64,000 nucleotides of DNA from an uncultured Dokdonia sp. (GTDB taxonomy: Bacteria; Bacteroidota; Bacteroidia; Flavobacteriales; Flavobacteriaceae). The DNA lies in contig NZ_CANLOB010000001.1 in the NCBI RefSeq assembly GCF_947492815.1, forward strand, positions 248,001-312,000. Reading direction: 5' to 3'. How positions within the stretch are numbered: the first letter of the stretch is position 1; every line of letters starts with the position of its first letter. Below the pieces are notes generated by a model. The model did not search any database and had not been told where the DNA came from. It saw only the letters and a list, made by a program, of their open reading frames with translations. The position numbers and the translations under genes were made by a program. This document shows, in pieces, positions 34,152-41,796 of the stretch.

Positions 34152-34802
34152 TTAAGAAGGAAGGAGCTCTTTAGGCATCGTGCCATATTGTTTGAAGAAT
34201 AGTTTTGAAAAATAATGTACATCACTAAATCCTACCGCATATGCAACTTCAGAGATTGTTCTGTACACATATTCTTCTAAAAGTTGTTTTGCCTTGTGAA
34301 GTTTTAGAATTCTAATGTACTTATTAGGCGTAAGCGCTAAGAATTTTTTAATATTTCTATGTAGTTGACGCTCACTTACAGATACCTCAAAAGCTAATGC
34401 AAATAGACTTAATTGATTTAATTGAGCTTCATTAAAAACAACACTTTCTAATTCTAAAAGCCATTCCTTATCTGTTTGAGATATTTTTTTAGGATCTATT
34501 ACCCCATTACACATTTCCTGAATGTGAGGATTCGTGGCATATAATTCAAAAATAAGAGGTTGTTTGTCTGCTTCTTGAGAAGTGGTTGTCTTACGTATTA
34601 CTTCTTCTATAAGAGAAGCAATACGCTGACTATTTTCTAGCGTAATTTCAGAAGCGTTTTGTGAGTTACTATTTCCAAAAAGTTGGTCAGCCACTCCTTT
34701 ATTTGCTTCCATAATAGCCGTAAGCGGATCTTTAATCTGATGAACAAGCTCCAACAAGATATCTGGAGAACTCCAGTCTATTATGTTGTTTTGATTGTTC
34801 AT
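34152..34802 (-). CDS. AraC-type regulator with N-terminal histidine-kinase-like dimerisation segment
   Basis: A 216-residue protein. The C-terminal ~100 residues are an AraC HTH domain ('SVSERQLHRNIKKFLALTPNKYIRIL', 'TISEVAYAVGFSDVHYFSKLFFKQYG'). The N-terminal ~70 residues read 'ELVHQIKDPLTAIMEANKG', close to the H-box of histidine kinases, followed by a second helix 'NSQRIASLIEEVI', i.e. a DHp-like hairpin with no ATPase or receiver domain. It could be a phospho-acceptor or simply a dimeriser. It is a strong candidate for the activator that binds the locus box; its own promoter has a version of it. Confidence 0.82.
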   Translation of the reverse strand: MNNQNNIIDWSSPDILLELVHQIKDPLTAIMEANKGVADQLFGNSNSQNASEITLENSQRIASLIEEVIRKTTTSQEADKQPLIFELYATNPHIQEMCNGVIDPKKISQTDKEWLLELESVVFNEAQLNQLSLFALAFEVSVSERQLHRNIKKFLALTPNKYIRILKLHKAKQLLEEYVYRTISEVAYAVGFSDVHYFSKLFFKQYGTMPKELLPS

Positions 34803-34834
34803 ATTTGCTTTACGATGTGTTTTGTTTTACTGAT

Positions 34835-34879
34835 GTAAATCTAGCCTGAGACCAGATGATAAAACCGACAAGAAAACGG
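34835..34879 (-). promoter_or_regulatory. Promoter of the AraC-type gene with locus box (degenerate)
   Basis: Minus strand: CCGTTTTCTTGTCG (34866-34879, 10 of 14 matches to the box), exactly 22 bp, then TAGATTTAC (34835-34843), 33 nt upstream of the start codon. This suggests autoregulation. Confidence 0.6.
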
Positions 34880-34965
34880 TCATTTCTGCCAGTTGTTCTT
34901 ATCTTGATGCTAATGTAAAAGCGTACACTGCATAAAGCTTGCAGGGGAAAGAAATAGGTGTAAAA

Positions 34966-34997
34966 AAAACCGTCTACTCACAATGAATAGACGGTTT
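34966..34997. terminator. Hairpin between the AraC-type gene and the hydrophobic 64-aa gene
   Basis: Stem AAACCGTCTA / TAGACGGTTT around a 12-nt loop with flanking A/T runs. The gap 34803-35176 otherwise shows only the promoter above and A+T-rich sequence with no gene. Confidence 0.65.
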
Positions 34998-35176
34998 ATA
35001 ATATTTAGAAGGTAATCTAAGACAAGTTCGTTTAGAAACTTTTATTTAGATTGACTTATTTGAAAAAAATATTTAATTAAAACTAAAGACAGTTTCATTT
35101 ATTGAAATATTGATATAGTATTGACGCTAATAAAATAAACCATTCTAAGAAAGATGTTATTTATTTTAAACTCTTG

Positions 35177-35371
35177 TCATTTGCGATTCTTATTAAATCT
35201 AATAATAAACCCAACTGCCCAGATAGAAGCTCCAAATACAAAAACCTTACTGCCATAATTGGCAATTGTAGCAATTAAATTATCTGAATATACTCTAAGT
35301 AGAACTATGGATATAAATCCAATAATTAATAAAAGGATACCAATTTTTTCTACGACGCTTATGTTTTTCAT
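35177..35371 (-). CDS. Small two-helix membrane protein, candidate immunity factor
   Basis: A 64-residue protein that is almost entirely two transmembrane helices (~8-28 and ~38-58) with a basic C-terminus 'RFNKNRK'. It lies downstream of the last NHLP precursor and its terminator. Such tiny membrane proteins next to bacteriocin genes often confer self-protection, but this is only positional evidence; sequence family not recognised. Confidence 0.55.
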   Translation of the reverse strand: MKNISVVEKIGILLLIIGFISIVLLRVYSDNLIATIANYGSKVFVFGASIWAVGFIIRFNKNRK

Positions 35372-35414
35372 AAAAATGACAAAATTTGAATGTAGAAAGA
35401 TACTGTTTTTTTGT

Positions 35415-35451
35415 TAAAAATCCTCTGAGTATATTTCTCAGAGGATTTTTA
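35415..35451 (-). terminator. Terminator of the four-precursor operon
   Basis: Perfect hairpin AAAAATCCTCTGAG ... CTCAGAGGATTTTT, 6 nt after the stop of the last precursor (35457). Confidence 0.88.
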
Positions 35452-35456
35452 ATATT

Positions 35457-35858
35457 TTACTGATGAGCGTTCCAAGCTGCTGTTGCTCCATCAATTGCTC
35501 CGTCAATTGCATCATCTATTGTATTAGCAATAACTCCTACTGCAATTCCAATAGCGATAGCAGCACAATCAAGACCAAAAACCGCTCCCCCTGATATACT
35601 TTCTAATTCTTCTTCTGTTAATTCTAAATCAGTAACTTCTACTTTTCTTGGAATATTAAGAAAAACAACGTTTTCATTTGTTTGATCTTCTACTTTAATT
35701 TGAGTATTCTTAGGAAGTTCTAATTCTTTACCTATATAATTTTCTAAAGTTTTTTCTGGATTATTAACTAAGCTTTCTTTAAAGTTTGAGTCATTATAAC
35801 ATTTATTAAAAACATCATTTAAAAAAAATTTCCCTTCGTTTATTTGTTGTGTATTCAT
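35457..35858 (-). CDS. NHLP-type precursor peptide 1 (hydrophobic Ala/Ile/Gly core)
   Basis: A 133-residue precursor. The NHLP leader (residues 1-91) has 'CYNDSNFKESLVNNPEKTL', 'VEDQTNENVVFLNIP' and 'LTEEELESISGG'. The 42-residue core (92-133) is very hydrophobic with an Ala-Ile-Gly pattern ('CAAIAIGIAVGVIANTI', then two IDGA repeats), one Cys, and looks like a membrane-active or circular-bacteriocin-like helix. It is last in the operon that starts at 37072. The leader is the most diverged of the set. Confidence 0.88.
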   Translation of the reverse strand: MNTQQINEGKFFLNDVFNKCYNDSNFKESLVNNPEKTLENYIGKELELPKNTQIKVEDQTNENVVFLNIPRKVEVTDLELTEEELESISGGAVFGLDCAAIAIGIAVGVIANTIDDAIDGAIDGATAAWNAHQ

Positions 35859-35878
35859 AATATTTTATTTTTTAGTTA

Positions 35879-36259
35879 TTATTCTGTTGCCCAATCCCAA
35901 ATACTTAATGCTGTATCTACTGTTATAAACACTGAAACTGCCACTACATCATATACAAATTGACCTAAATAATCATCCCCTTGATCTCCTCCAGCAACTA
36001 ATTCTAATTGATCTTCCGATAATTCTAAATCATTAAGATTTACTTTTGCAGGAATATTTAGGTATATTTTAGAAGAATCTGTTTGATCTTCAACTACTAA
36101 AGTTTTATTCTCTCCAAATGATGTTTTTTGACCAATTAGGTTCTCTATTGTAGCCTTTGGATTGTTAACTAGTTGCTCTTTAAATGATGCATCTTCCCAC
36201 GCTTTTTGAATCAATTTTTCAACTATTTTTTGTCCTCTTTCTATTTTACTATTGTCCAT
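35879..36259 (-). CDS. NHLP-type precursor peptide 2
   Basis: A 126-residue precursor with an NHLP leader ('LIQKAWEDASFKEQLVNNP', 'VEDQTDSSKIYLNIP', 'LSEDQLELVAGG', GG at 90-91) and a 35-residue acidic-amphipathic core that begins 'DQGDDYLGQFVYDVV' and ends 'SIWDWATE', with no Cys. The core could form a membrane-active helix. It sits 20 nt upstream of precursor 1 and 15 nt downstream of precursor 3 in one operon. Confidence 0.9.
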   Translation of the reverse strand: MDNSKIERGQKIVEKLIQKAWEDASFKEQLVNNPKATIENLIGQKTSFGENKTLVVEDQTDSSKIYLNIPAKVNLNDLELSEDQLELVAGGDQGDDYLGQFVYDVVAVSVFITVDTALSIWDWATE

Positions 36260-36274
36260 TGTATAATTCTTTAA

Positions 36275-36655
36275 TTATTTAGTACTATTTCCAGGTCCAT
36301 CTACAATTATTATTGGGCCTCCGTTTCCTCCAGTTCCACAAAAAATATCAGGTACCGTAGGGGATCCAATTGGATCAAAAGGAGAATAGGTTCCTCCTGC
36401 AACAGCTTCTAATTCTTCTTCATTTAATTCAACATTGTCCATTTCTTGTGATACTGGAATATTGATATAGATCGTATCTTCACTTGTTTGATCACGCACT
36501 ACTAATGTTTTCCCTTCTGGAAGTTGCACTTTTTCTCCTGTCAAATTCTCAATAGCTTCGTGAGGATTACTTAACAACTCTTGTTTAAAAGTGCTGTCTT
36601 CCCAAGCTTTATTGATAATGGTTTGAAATAATTGTTGCTCTCTTGTTAATTCCAT
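36275..36655 (-). CDS. NHLP-type precursor peptide 3 (Pro/Gly-rich core)
   Basis: A 126-residue precursor. The leader (1-88) begins MELTREQQLFQTIINKAWED and ends 'ELEAVAGG'. The 38-residue core is rich in Pro and Gly ('TYSPFDPIGSPTVPDIFCG', then Gly-Asn and three Ile), has one Cys and no obvious helix. The first ~60 codons are nearly identical to precursor 4, so the two arose by tandem duplication and then their cores diverged. Confidence 0.9.
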   Translation of the reverse strand: MELTREQQLFQTIINKAWEDSTFKQELLSNPHEAIENLTGEKVQLPEGKTLVVRDQTSEDTIYINIPVSQEMDNVELNEEELEAVAGGTYSPFDPIGSPTVPDIFCGTGGNGGPIIIVDGPGNSTK

Positions 36656-36682
36656 AATTATAATGTTTGTAGTAAGTATGAT

Positions 36683-37072
36683 TTATTTTGTTGCAGCTGT
36701 TGCTTGTATAGTAGGTCCTTCCCAAACTGGCGGTGTTGTCCATTGACTAGGGTCTCCAAGTATTATTGCAGGTAATGTATATGCTGTAGCACTTAATAAT
36801 GATGTTTTTCCTCCTGCTACCGCTTCTAGCTGTTCTTCATTTAACTCTACATCATCCATCTTTTGTTCTGCTGGAATATTGATATAGATAGTTTCTTCAC
36901 TCGTCTGATCACGTACCACTAATTGTTTTCCTTCTGGAAGGTGTACTTTTTCACCTGTTAAGCTTTCTATAGCCTGTGTTGGGTTTGCTACTAATGCTGC
37001 TTTGAAAGTTTCATCTTCCCAAGCTTTGTTGATAATGTTTTGAAATAATTGTTGTTCTCTTGTTAATTCCAT
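36683..37072 (-). CDS. NHLP-type precursor peptide 4
   Basis: A 129-residue precursor, first in the four-precursor operon. The leader (1-88) begins with the same MELTREQQLFQ as precursors 3 and 6 and ends 'QLEAVAGG'; the 41-residue core is rich in Thr, Ala and Pro ('KTSLLSATAYTLPAIILGD', 'SQWTTPPVWEGPT') with no Cys. Its promoter (37092-37136) carries the locus box. The many hydroxyl residues could be modified or just unstructured. Confidence 0.9.
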   Translation of the reverse strand: MELTREQQLFQNIINKAWEDETFKAALVANPTQAIESLTGEKVHLPEGKQLVVRDQTSEETIYINIPAEQKMDDVELNEEQLEAVAGGKTSLLSATAYTLPAIILGDPSQWTTPPVWEGPTIQATAATK

Positions 37073-37091
37073 GATGTTAATTTTAGATGAT

Positions 37092-37136
37092 GTAAATGTA
37101 TAGTTGTCTATTATGATAAAAGTGTCATAAACACTG
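37092..37136 (-). promoter_or_regulatory. Promoter of the four-precursor operon with locus box
   Basis: Minus strand: CAGTGTTTATGACA (37123-37136), exactly 22 bp, then TACATTTAC (37092-37100), 20 nt upstream of precursor 4. Confidence 0.8.
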
Positions 37137-37153
37137 TGATTAATGTCATTATA

Positions 37154-37492
37154 TTATCGCCCATCTTTGCCAGATAGCAAGTCCATTAAGTCTTGAAAAG
37201 TATCGTCTAATAATGGAGCTACAGGATTACCTCCAGCAACGGCTTCTAACTGTTCTTCACTAAGCTCTAAGCTTTCCATATTAGGTTCTGTTGGAATATT
37301 AATATAAATGACACTTTCATTAGTTTGATCAGTCACAATAAGCTGTTTACCTTCTGGAAGATTTATAGCTTGACCTGTAAAATCTTCTATAGCTTCTTTT
37401 GGATTTGTCAGCAATTGAGTCTTAAAAGCCTTGTCTTCCCAAGCCTTTGTAATAATAGACTGAAGTATATTTTCTTTATTTGATATTTCCAT
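37154..37492 (-). CDS. NHLP-type precursor peptide 5
   Basis: A 112-residue precursor with a typical NHLP leader ('QSIITKAWEDKAFKTQLL', 'VTDQTNESVIYINIP', 'SEEQLEAVAGG', GG at 87-88) and a short 24-residue acidic core starting 'NPVAPLLDDTFQDLMDLL'. It has its own promoter (37531-37575) and a separate downstream gap before precursor 4. The core contains no Cys. Confidence 0.9.
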   Translation of the reverse strand: MEISNKENILQSIITKAWEDKAFKTQLLTNPKEAIEDFTGQAINLPEGKQLIVTDQTNESVIYINIPTEPNMESLELSEEQLEAVAGGNPVAPLLDDTFQDLMDLLSGKDGR

Positions 37493-37530
37493 AATAAAAT
37501 ATTATAAAATTGATGTTGTTATTATTTGAT

Positions 37531-37575
37531 GTAAATGTATTGCGATACCCAAAGACAATCCTGCCATAAAAACTG
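37531..37575 (-). promoter_or_regulatory. Promoter of precursor 5 with locus box
   Basis: Minus strand: CAGTTTTTATGGCA (37562-37575), exactly 22 bp, then TACATTTAC (37531-37539), 39 nt upstream of the start codon. Confidence 0.8.
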
Positions 37576-37681
37576 TCAATTATGTATGGGAAAATTATTT
37601 TAGAAAACTCAAACAAAAAAGACTGGGATTGTAAGCGAGAAGAAAATTAAGTCCAAGGTTTTGACATATTCCTCATCCTAA

Positions 37682-37702
37682 CCTTCTAACCAGAGGAGAA
37701 GG
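37682..37702. repeat. CCTTCT...AGAAGG hairpin
   Basis: CCTTCTAACC followed by AGAGGAGAAGG forms a short hairpin of the dispersed type seen also at 13418-13443. It lies 26 nt after the adenylate cyclase stop and may work as a terminator. Confidence 0.5.
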
Positions 37703-37728
37703 AGTATCTTTCGTAATGAATAGGATAT

Positions 37729-39750
37729 TTAAGTATTTTTCTTTGAAACAAAATACATAGCAAGTGCTCCTTTCCCTTTGGCATCTATTTTGCCGCGATA
37801 CTCAAATACAAGGTCAGCTTCGTTTTGCACAACGTTATAAGTATCCTGACTAATATTCACTTTTCCTGCCTCCCCATTACTTTCCATACGGCTTGCTGTA
37901 TTTACCGTATCTCCCCATATATCGTATTGGAATTTTTTCACCCCTACAATACCTGCTACAATAGGACCTACATGAATCCCTACTCTCATATCAAAAGCAG
38001 GTTTATGAGCAAGTGTATTTTCTTTTTTTCTTTTCCTGATAAAAGATTGCATTTCTAATGCTGCAAGAATGGTGTTCTTTACTGCATGAGCATCAGGTTT
38101 TGGTAAACCTCCAGCAGCCATATAGGCATCTCCTATAGTTTTGATTTTTTCAATATGATAGGTCTCCATAATCGCATCAAAAGCTTTGAAACATACATTG
38201 ATCTCTTCTACAAGCTCTTGAGGTGATAATTTTGATGCCGTTTCTGTAAAAGATTTAAAATCGGTAAAGAGTATGGATGCCGTTTCAAAATCTTGCGCAT
38301 CTACATACCCTTTTGTCTTCAATTCTTCGGCTATTTCTTCGGGTAATATATTTAGAAGTAAGTGTTCCGATCTATCTTTTTCTAGCTGAAGTTTTGCTTT
38401 AGATTTTTTAGTAAACTTGAGCCTACTCCATAAAGTCCCTGCAATAACAATAATAAAACAAGCTGATATAATTAATAAATTACGTTGTCTCTCTTTTTTT
38501 TCAATAGCTACTTTATGACGCTCTTTAACTCGACGCTCTTTTTCAGAATGATAAATACTATCTAATAATTGTTCTTTTTCAAATTCCATATGAAGCATTT
38601 GGTTTGCTGTCTTCCGAGTTTGCAAACTATCAGATAGCCCTACAGACTGTTCATAGTATAAAAGTGCCGTTTTAGTATTTCCTAGCGATTTATTGATTTG
38701 ATACAAACAAGCACAACCTTCTTCTTGTGCAGAGATAATATTGAGCTCTTCAGAGATCTTTAAACCTTGCTTGCAATGAGAACGCCCCATTTTTAGATCA
38801 TCTAACTGATAATATACTTCTCCTAAAGCAATAAGTGATAATGATTTATAACGCTTATTATCAAGTTGGTTTGCTAATTGAAGTGTGTTTTTATAGTGAT
38901 GTAAAGCTTCTGTTGTTTGGTGAGTAGCTTCTTTTATAGCACCTAGAATATAGGTTGACTCTAGGATACGCTGTTTATCTTCTATAGTTTTTGCAAGTTG
39001 TAATCCTTTGTTGACAAATGCTAACGCTTTTTTATACTTTTCTTGCTTAAGATATATGCCGCCTATTCCATTATTGACCTGGGAAAGTGTTTTTTTATTA
39101 TCTAAAGATTCATACGTTTTTTTGGCAATTTTTAAATAATTCATTGCCTGAGTATATTCTTCTAATTCTAGATAAATACCTCCTATATTTTGTAGCGCAG
39201 ATGCCTTTTGTTTTATAGCACCTAGTGTTTCATTAATGATAACCGCTTTTTTATAATGAGCTAATGCTTCAGGATAATTTCCCAAATGATAATAAATAGC
39301 TCCTTTATTATTAACCGATGAGGCTACCCCCTTTTGAAAATCAATACATTCATACGCATCAATACTTTGATCATAATATGTTAGCGCTCTAGGATAGTCG
39401 GCTATATAATAAGATATCGTTGCTATTTTATTAAGACAATTTCCAATACCTGGAATTTCGTCAAGAGATCTGTACATCTGAAGACTACTTTGAGCAACCA
39501 ATTCAGCTTTTGCAAAAGCCCCTTTTTGAATATGAAGATTTATTTGGTTAAAAAGGCTATCGGCTGTTTTCTTAAGGGAAGGTACAGGTTGCTTTTGAGG
39601 TTCTTGAAGAATAACTTTAGTGCGTACGCTCTTATTTTCGCTTAAAGCGAAAAAATAACATAAACTAAAAAAGAGAAGTAGCGCAATATGCAAATACTTC
39701 CCTTTACTTTGTTTATGTCTCAAAAAAATAAGAGCGAACTGTTTCTTCAT
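37729..39750 (-). CDS. TPR-transmembrane class III adenylate cyclase
   Basis: A 673-residue protein with a signal peptide (1-37), about ten TPR units in the periplasm (~70-390), a transmembrane helix (~422-442), and a cytoplasmic class III cyclase domain (~465-673). The cyclase has two metal-binding Asp ('LFTDFKSFT' near 497, 'TIGDAYMAAGG' near 542), the adenine-specifying Lys in 'EKIKTIGD' and Asp in 'YDIWGDTVNTASRM' near 609, with the transition-state Asn and Arg. The Lys-Asp pair predicts ATP as substrate, hence cAMP. It is encoded between precursor genes, in the operon of precursors 6 and 7. A family 2 palindrome lies in its signal peptide. Confidence 0.93.
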   Translation of the reverse strand: MKKQFALIFLRHKQSKGKYLHIALLLFFSLCYFFALSENKSVRTKVILQEPQKQPVPSLKKTADSLFNQINLHIQKGAFAKAELVAQSSLQMYRSLDEIPGIGNCLNKIATISYYIADYPRALTYYDQSIDAYECIDFQKGVASSVNNKGAIYYHLGNYPEALAHYKKAVIINETLGAIKQKASALQNIGGIYLELEEYTQAMNYLKIAKKTYESLDNKKTLSQVNNGIGGIYLKQEKYKKALAFVNKGLQLAKTIEDKQRILESTYILGAIKEATHQTTEALHHYKNTLQLANQLDNKRYKSLSLIALGEVYYQLDDLKMGRSHCKQGLKISEELNIISAQEEGCACLYQINKSLGNTKTALLYYEQSVGLSDSLQTRKTANQMLHMEFEKEQLLDSIYHSEKERRVKERHKVAIEKKERQRNLLIISACFIIVIAGTLWSRLKFTKKSKAKLQLEKDRSEHLLLNILPEEIAEELKTKGYVDAQDFETASILFTDFKSFTETASKLSPQELVEEINVCFKAFDAIMETYHIEKIKTIGDAYMAAGGLPKPDAHAVKNTILAALEMQSFIRKRKKENTLAHKPAFDMRVGIHVGPIVAGIVGVKKFQYDIWGDTVNTASRMESNGEAGKVNISQDTYNVVQNEADLVFEYRGKIDAKGKGALAMYFVSKKNT
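39636..39652. repeat. Palindrome family 2 copy inside the cyclase signal-peptide region
   Basis: TTTCGCTTAAAGCGAAA, read as Phe-Ala-Leu-Ser-Glu at the end of the cyclase signal peptide. Confidence 0.8.
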
Positions 39751-39785
39751 AGTTTGATGGCTATAGCATCTTTTTTTACAAAAAC

Positions 39786-40109
39786 TTAATAAAGATTAGC
39801 TATCTGAGCTGCTACATCAATAATAATAACAGGGTCTATTTGACCTCCTCCAGCTACAATTTCTAATTGTTCTTCAGTAAGTTCTAGATCATCTGTACAA
39901 GGTTGCGCAGGAATATTGATGTATATAACATCTTGAGACGACTGATCTGTTACAAGAATAGTCTTATCTTCTGGAAGATTAAGTTGTTCTCCTGTTAATG
40001 TCTGTATTGCCTCTAGCGGACTTCTTTTTAGGTATTCTTTAAAATCTACATCTTCCCATGCTTTTTGAATAAGCGTTTGTAATAATTTTTGTTCTCTTGT
40101 TAATTCCAT
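39786..40109 (-). CDS. NHLP-type precursor peptide 6
   Basis: A 107-residue precursor with leader 1-88 (begins MELTREQKLLQTLIQKAWED, ends 'QLEIVAGG') and a very short 19-residue core, GQIDPVIIIDVAAQIANLY. The core is hydrophobic with two Asp and no Cys. It lies between precursor 7 upstream and the adenylate cyclase downstream (35-nt gap), so the cyclase is likely cotranscribed with it. Confidence 0.9.
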   Translation of the reverse strand: MELTREQKLLQTLIQKAWEDVDFKEYLKRSPLEAIQTLTGEQLNLPEDKTILVTDQSSQDVIYINIPAQPCTDDLELTEEQLEIVAGGGQIDPVIIIDVAAQIANLY

Positions 40110-40180
40110 ACGTTTTGATTTTATATTTACGACTATCTATTTAATAGGCGATATTTTTTATAATATAAATAGGGTTACTC

Positions 40181-40408
40181 TTAATCTTTGAAATAAGAAG
40201 TAGGTGTGAGTGTTTCTAAATCCATATCGGCTGCTGCAAGTTCCATCACTTTCTGTAAATCATCAGAATCCATCCCTCCAACAATAAGATCAAGATCATC
40301 CTCACATAAAGTAAAATCGTACATATTAGACTTTAATGATTTTCGTTGACATGATACACATTTGGTACCCTTTGCAACATTACAAGTATGCTTTGCTGGT
40401 TTCATCAT
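40181..40408 (-). CDS. GG-leader precursor peptide 7 (non-NHLP, Cys-rich leader)
   Basis: A 75-residue peptide. I start it at ATG 40408; a longer open frame upstream has no peptide-like features and would span the promoter. The leader holds five Cys ('MMKPAKHTCN', 'CVSCQRKSLKS', 'TLCEDDLDLIVGG', GG at 44-45) and the 30-residue core is acidic ('MDSDDLQKVMELAAADMDL') without Cys. The leader does not resemble the NHLP type, so this is a different precursor family riding in the same operon. Cys in the leader may bind zinc. Confidence 0.75.
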   Translation of the reverse strand: MMKPAKHTCNVAKGTKCVSCQRKSLKSNMYDFTLCEDDLDLIVGGMDSDDLQKVMELAAADMDLETLTPTSYFKD

Positions 40409-40479
40409 AATAGTATTTTTTAGATTGAAAACAATTACACAATTTTTTAGTATCGTAACCTGTGTGTATTTAATTTGTG

Positions 40480-40524
40480 GTAAATGTATTTGAGAAAGTA
40501 AAGATGGAAATGCCAAAAAGACTG
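40480..40524 (-). promoter_or_regulatory. Promoter of the precursor 7-precursor 6-cyclase operon with locus box
   Basis: Minus strand: CAGTCTTTTTGGCA (40511-40524), exactly 22 bp, then TACATTTAC (40480-40488). Confidence 0.8.
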
Positions 40525-40597
40525 AATAAACGGAAAAGAAGAGCCGTATTACTTCTTTTTTTAAAATATATTTACAGCAATACTTATAATAGTTATT

Positions 40598-41308
40598 ATG
40601 AAGAGTCGAAAAATAAAATTTGGACGTTACTTTTTTGAATTTTTGTCTGTATTTGTAGCCGTTATTTCTGCGTTTGCATTAAACAATTGGAATGACAATA
40701 GACGAGACGCTATTGCAGAGGAGAAAATATTAATTGAAATAAGGAATGGATTACAACAAGATTTAATAGATGTCGCAGCAAATAGAAAAGGACATTTGGA
40801 CGGTATTAAAAGAAGTTTTTATTTTAAGAAAATCATAGAAAACAAAGAAGTAATATTAGATTCTTTTGCTAATAAGTATTCTCAATTAACAGGAGGGAAT
40901 TTCTCTATTATGAATATTTCTGGATATGAATCTTTAAAGTCAAGAGGGTTAGAAATTATTAAGAAAGATTCTCTACGCTCACATATCATTTCCCTTTATG
41001 AAATTAATTATCAAAGAATTAAAAAATATGAAGAGGGTACCTCTGAAGTAGAAATATATCAAAATTTTTATACGCCTGTTCACGAAATTTTATCGGAACA
41101 TCTTATTTATAATGATAATGCTCAATTAATATCTATTGATACCTCATTACAATTATCTAAGAGAGAGAAAAGTGATTTTAATAGTTACCTCTACAGTATG
41201 ATAAAGAATCGATATATAAAAATTTTAGAATATGATAAGCTTAAGGTTAAAATAGAAGACGTACTTGCTAACATTGATGAAGAACTAGAATTGACTAATG
41301 ATGATTAA
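40598..41308 (+). CDS. DUF6090 family membrane-anchored protein
   Basis: A 236-residue protein with one N-terminal transmembrane helix in 'YFFEFLSVFVAVISAFALN' followed by 'NWNDNRRDAIAEEKIL' and a long helical domain. This start is typical of DUF6090, abundant in Flavobacteriia and of unknown function. Its last 4 nt overlap the end of the convergent HTH gene. Confidence 0.82.
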   Translation: MKSRKIKFGRYFFEFLSVFVAVISAFALNNWNDNRRDAIAEEKILIEIRNGLQQDLIDVAANRKGHLDGIKRSFYFKKIIENKEVILDSFANKYSQLTGGNFSIMNISGYESLKSRGLEIIKKDSLRSHIISLYEINYQRIKKYEEGTSEVEIYQNFYTPVHEILSEHLIYNDNAQLISIDTSLQLSKREKSDFNSYLYSMIKNRYIKILEYDKLKVKIEDVLANIDEELELTNDD

Positions 41309-41586
41309 GCACTATACTTTTGTAGCAAACTTACAGAACGGTCACTACCATTAATAGAAAGTGATAAGTTTACACAAAAGACAAATTCTTCGGTGTAATA
41401 ATATGTTTTCCTGCTACGATCATATACTATTACCGCATCATAATCTTTCAATCTATCAATAAGATTATACACAAGTCGCTCACTTAAATGCATTCTTGTG
41501 GCGAGCTCTTTAGGAGTTCCTGTTTTTTCTTGATGAATGAGTCTATGTAATTTTTCAAGGCGAGCGAGTGTTTTAATTGAATTCAT
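41305..41586 (-). CDS. Small HTH_11-type DNA-binding protein
   Basis: A 93-residue protein with an N-terminal winged-helix like HTH_11/DeoR ('LEKLHRLIHQEKTGTPKELATRM', 'LSERLVYNLIDRLKDYDAVIV', 'SRKTYYYTEEF') and a short C-terminal tail. Comparable small regulators are often found next to peptide-antibiotic genes in this phylum. It may regulate the adjacent DUF6090 gene or the RiPP genes; no operator is visible. Confidence 0.75.
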   Translation of the reverse strand: MNSIKTLARLEKLHRLIHQEKTGTPKELATRMHLSERLVYNLIDRLKDYDAVIVYDRSRKTYYYTEEFVFCVNLSLSINGSDRSVSLLQKYSA

Positions 41587-41796
41587 TCTATTTGCTTTTT
41601 GTGAGTTATTATTATGATTTGCTTGCTTTTAACTAAATTTTTAAGGTGATTGAAAGGTTTTTGTTAGGATTACTAAAAATTATCGTCTTATATATTATAT
41701 CTAAAAATTTTGTTAAAGCAATTAAGGAATGTTATGTTTGTTTGATTTGTTGATTCAAAGATGCATGAAGATTCCTGTTAAAAAAAGGGCTTGAAG

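Noticed and set aside
40409..40516. N-terminal extension of precursor 7 to 111 codons
   Set aside because: The extension would overlap the promoter box and -7 element (40480-40524) and has no leader features; ATG at 40408 fits better.
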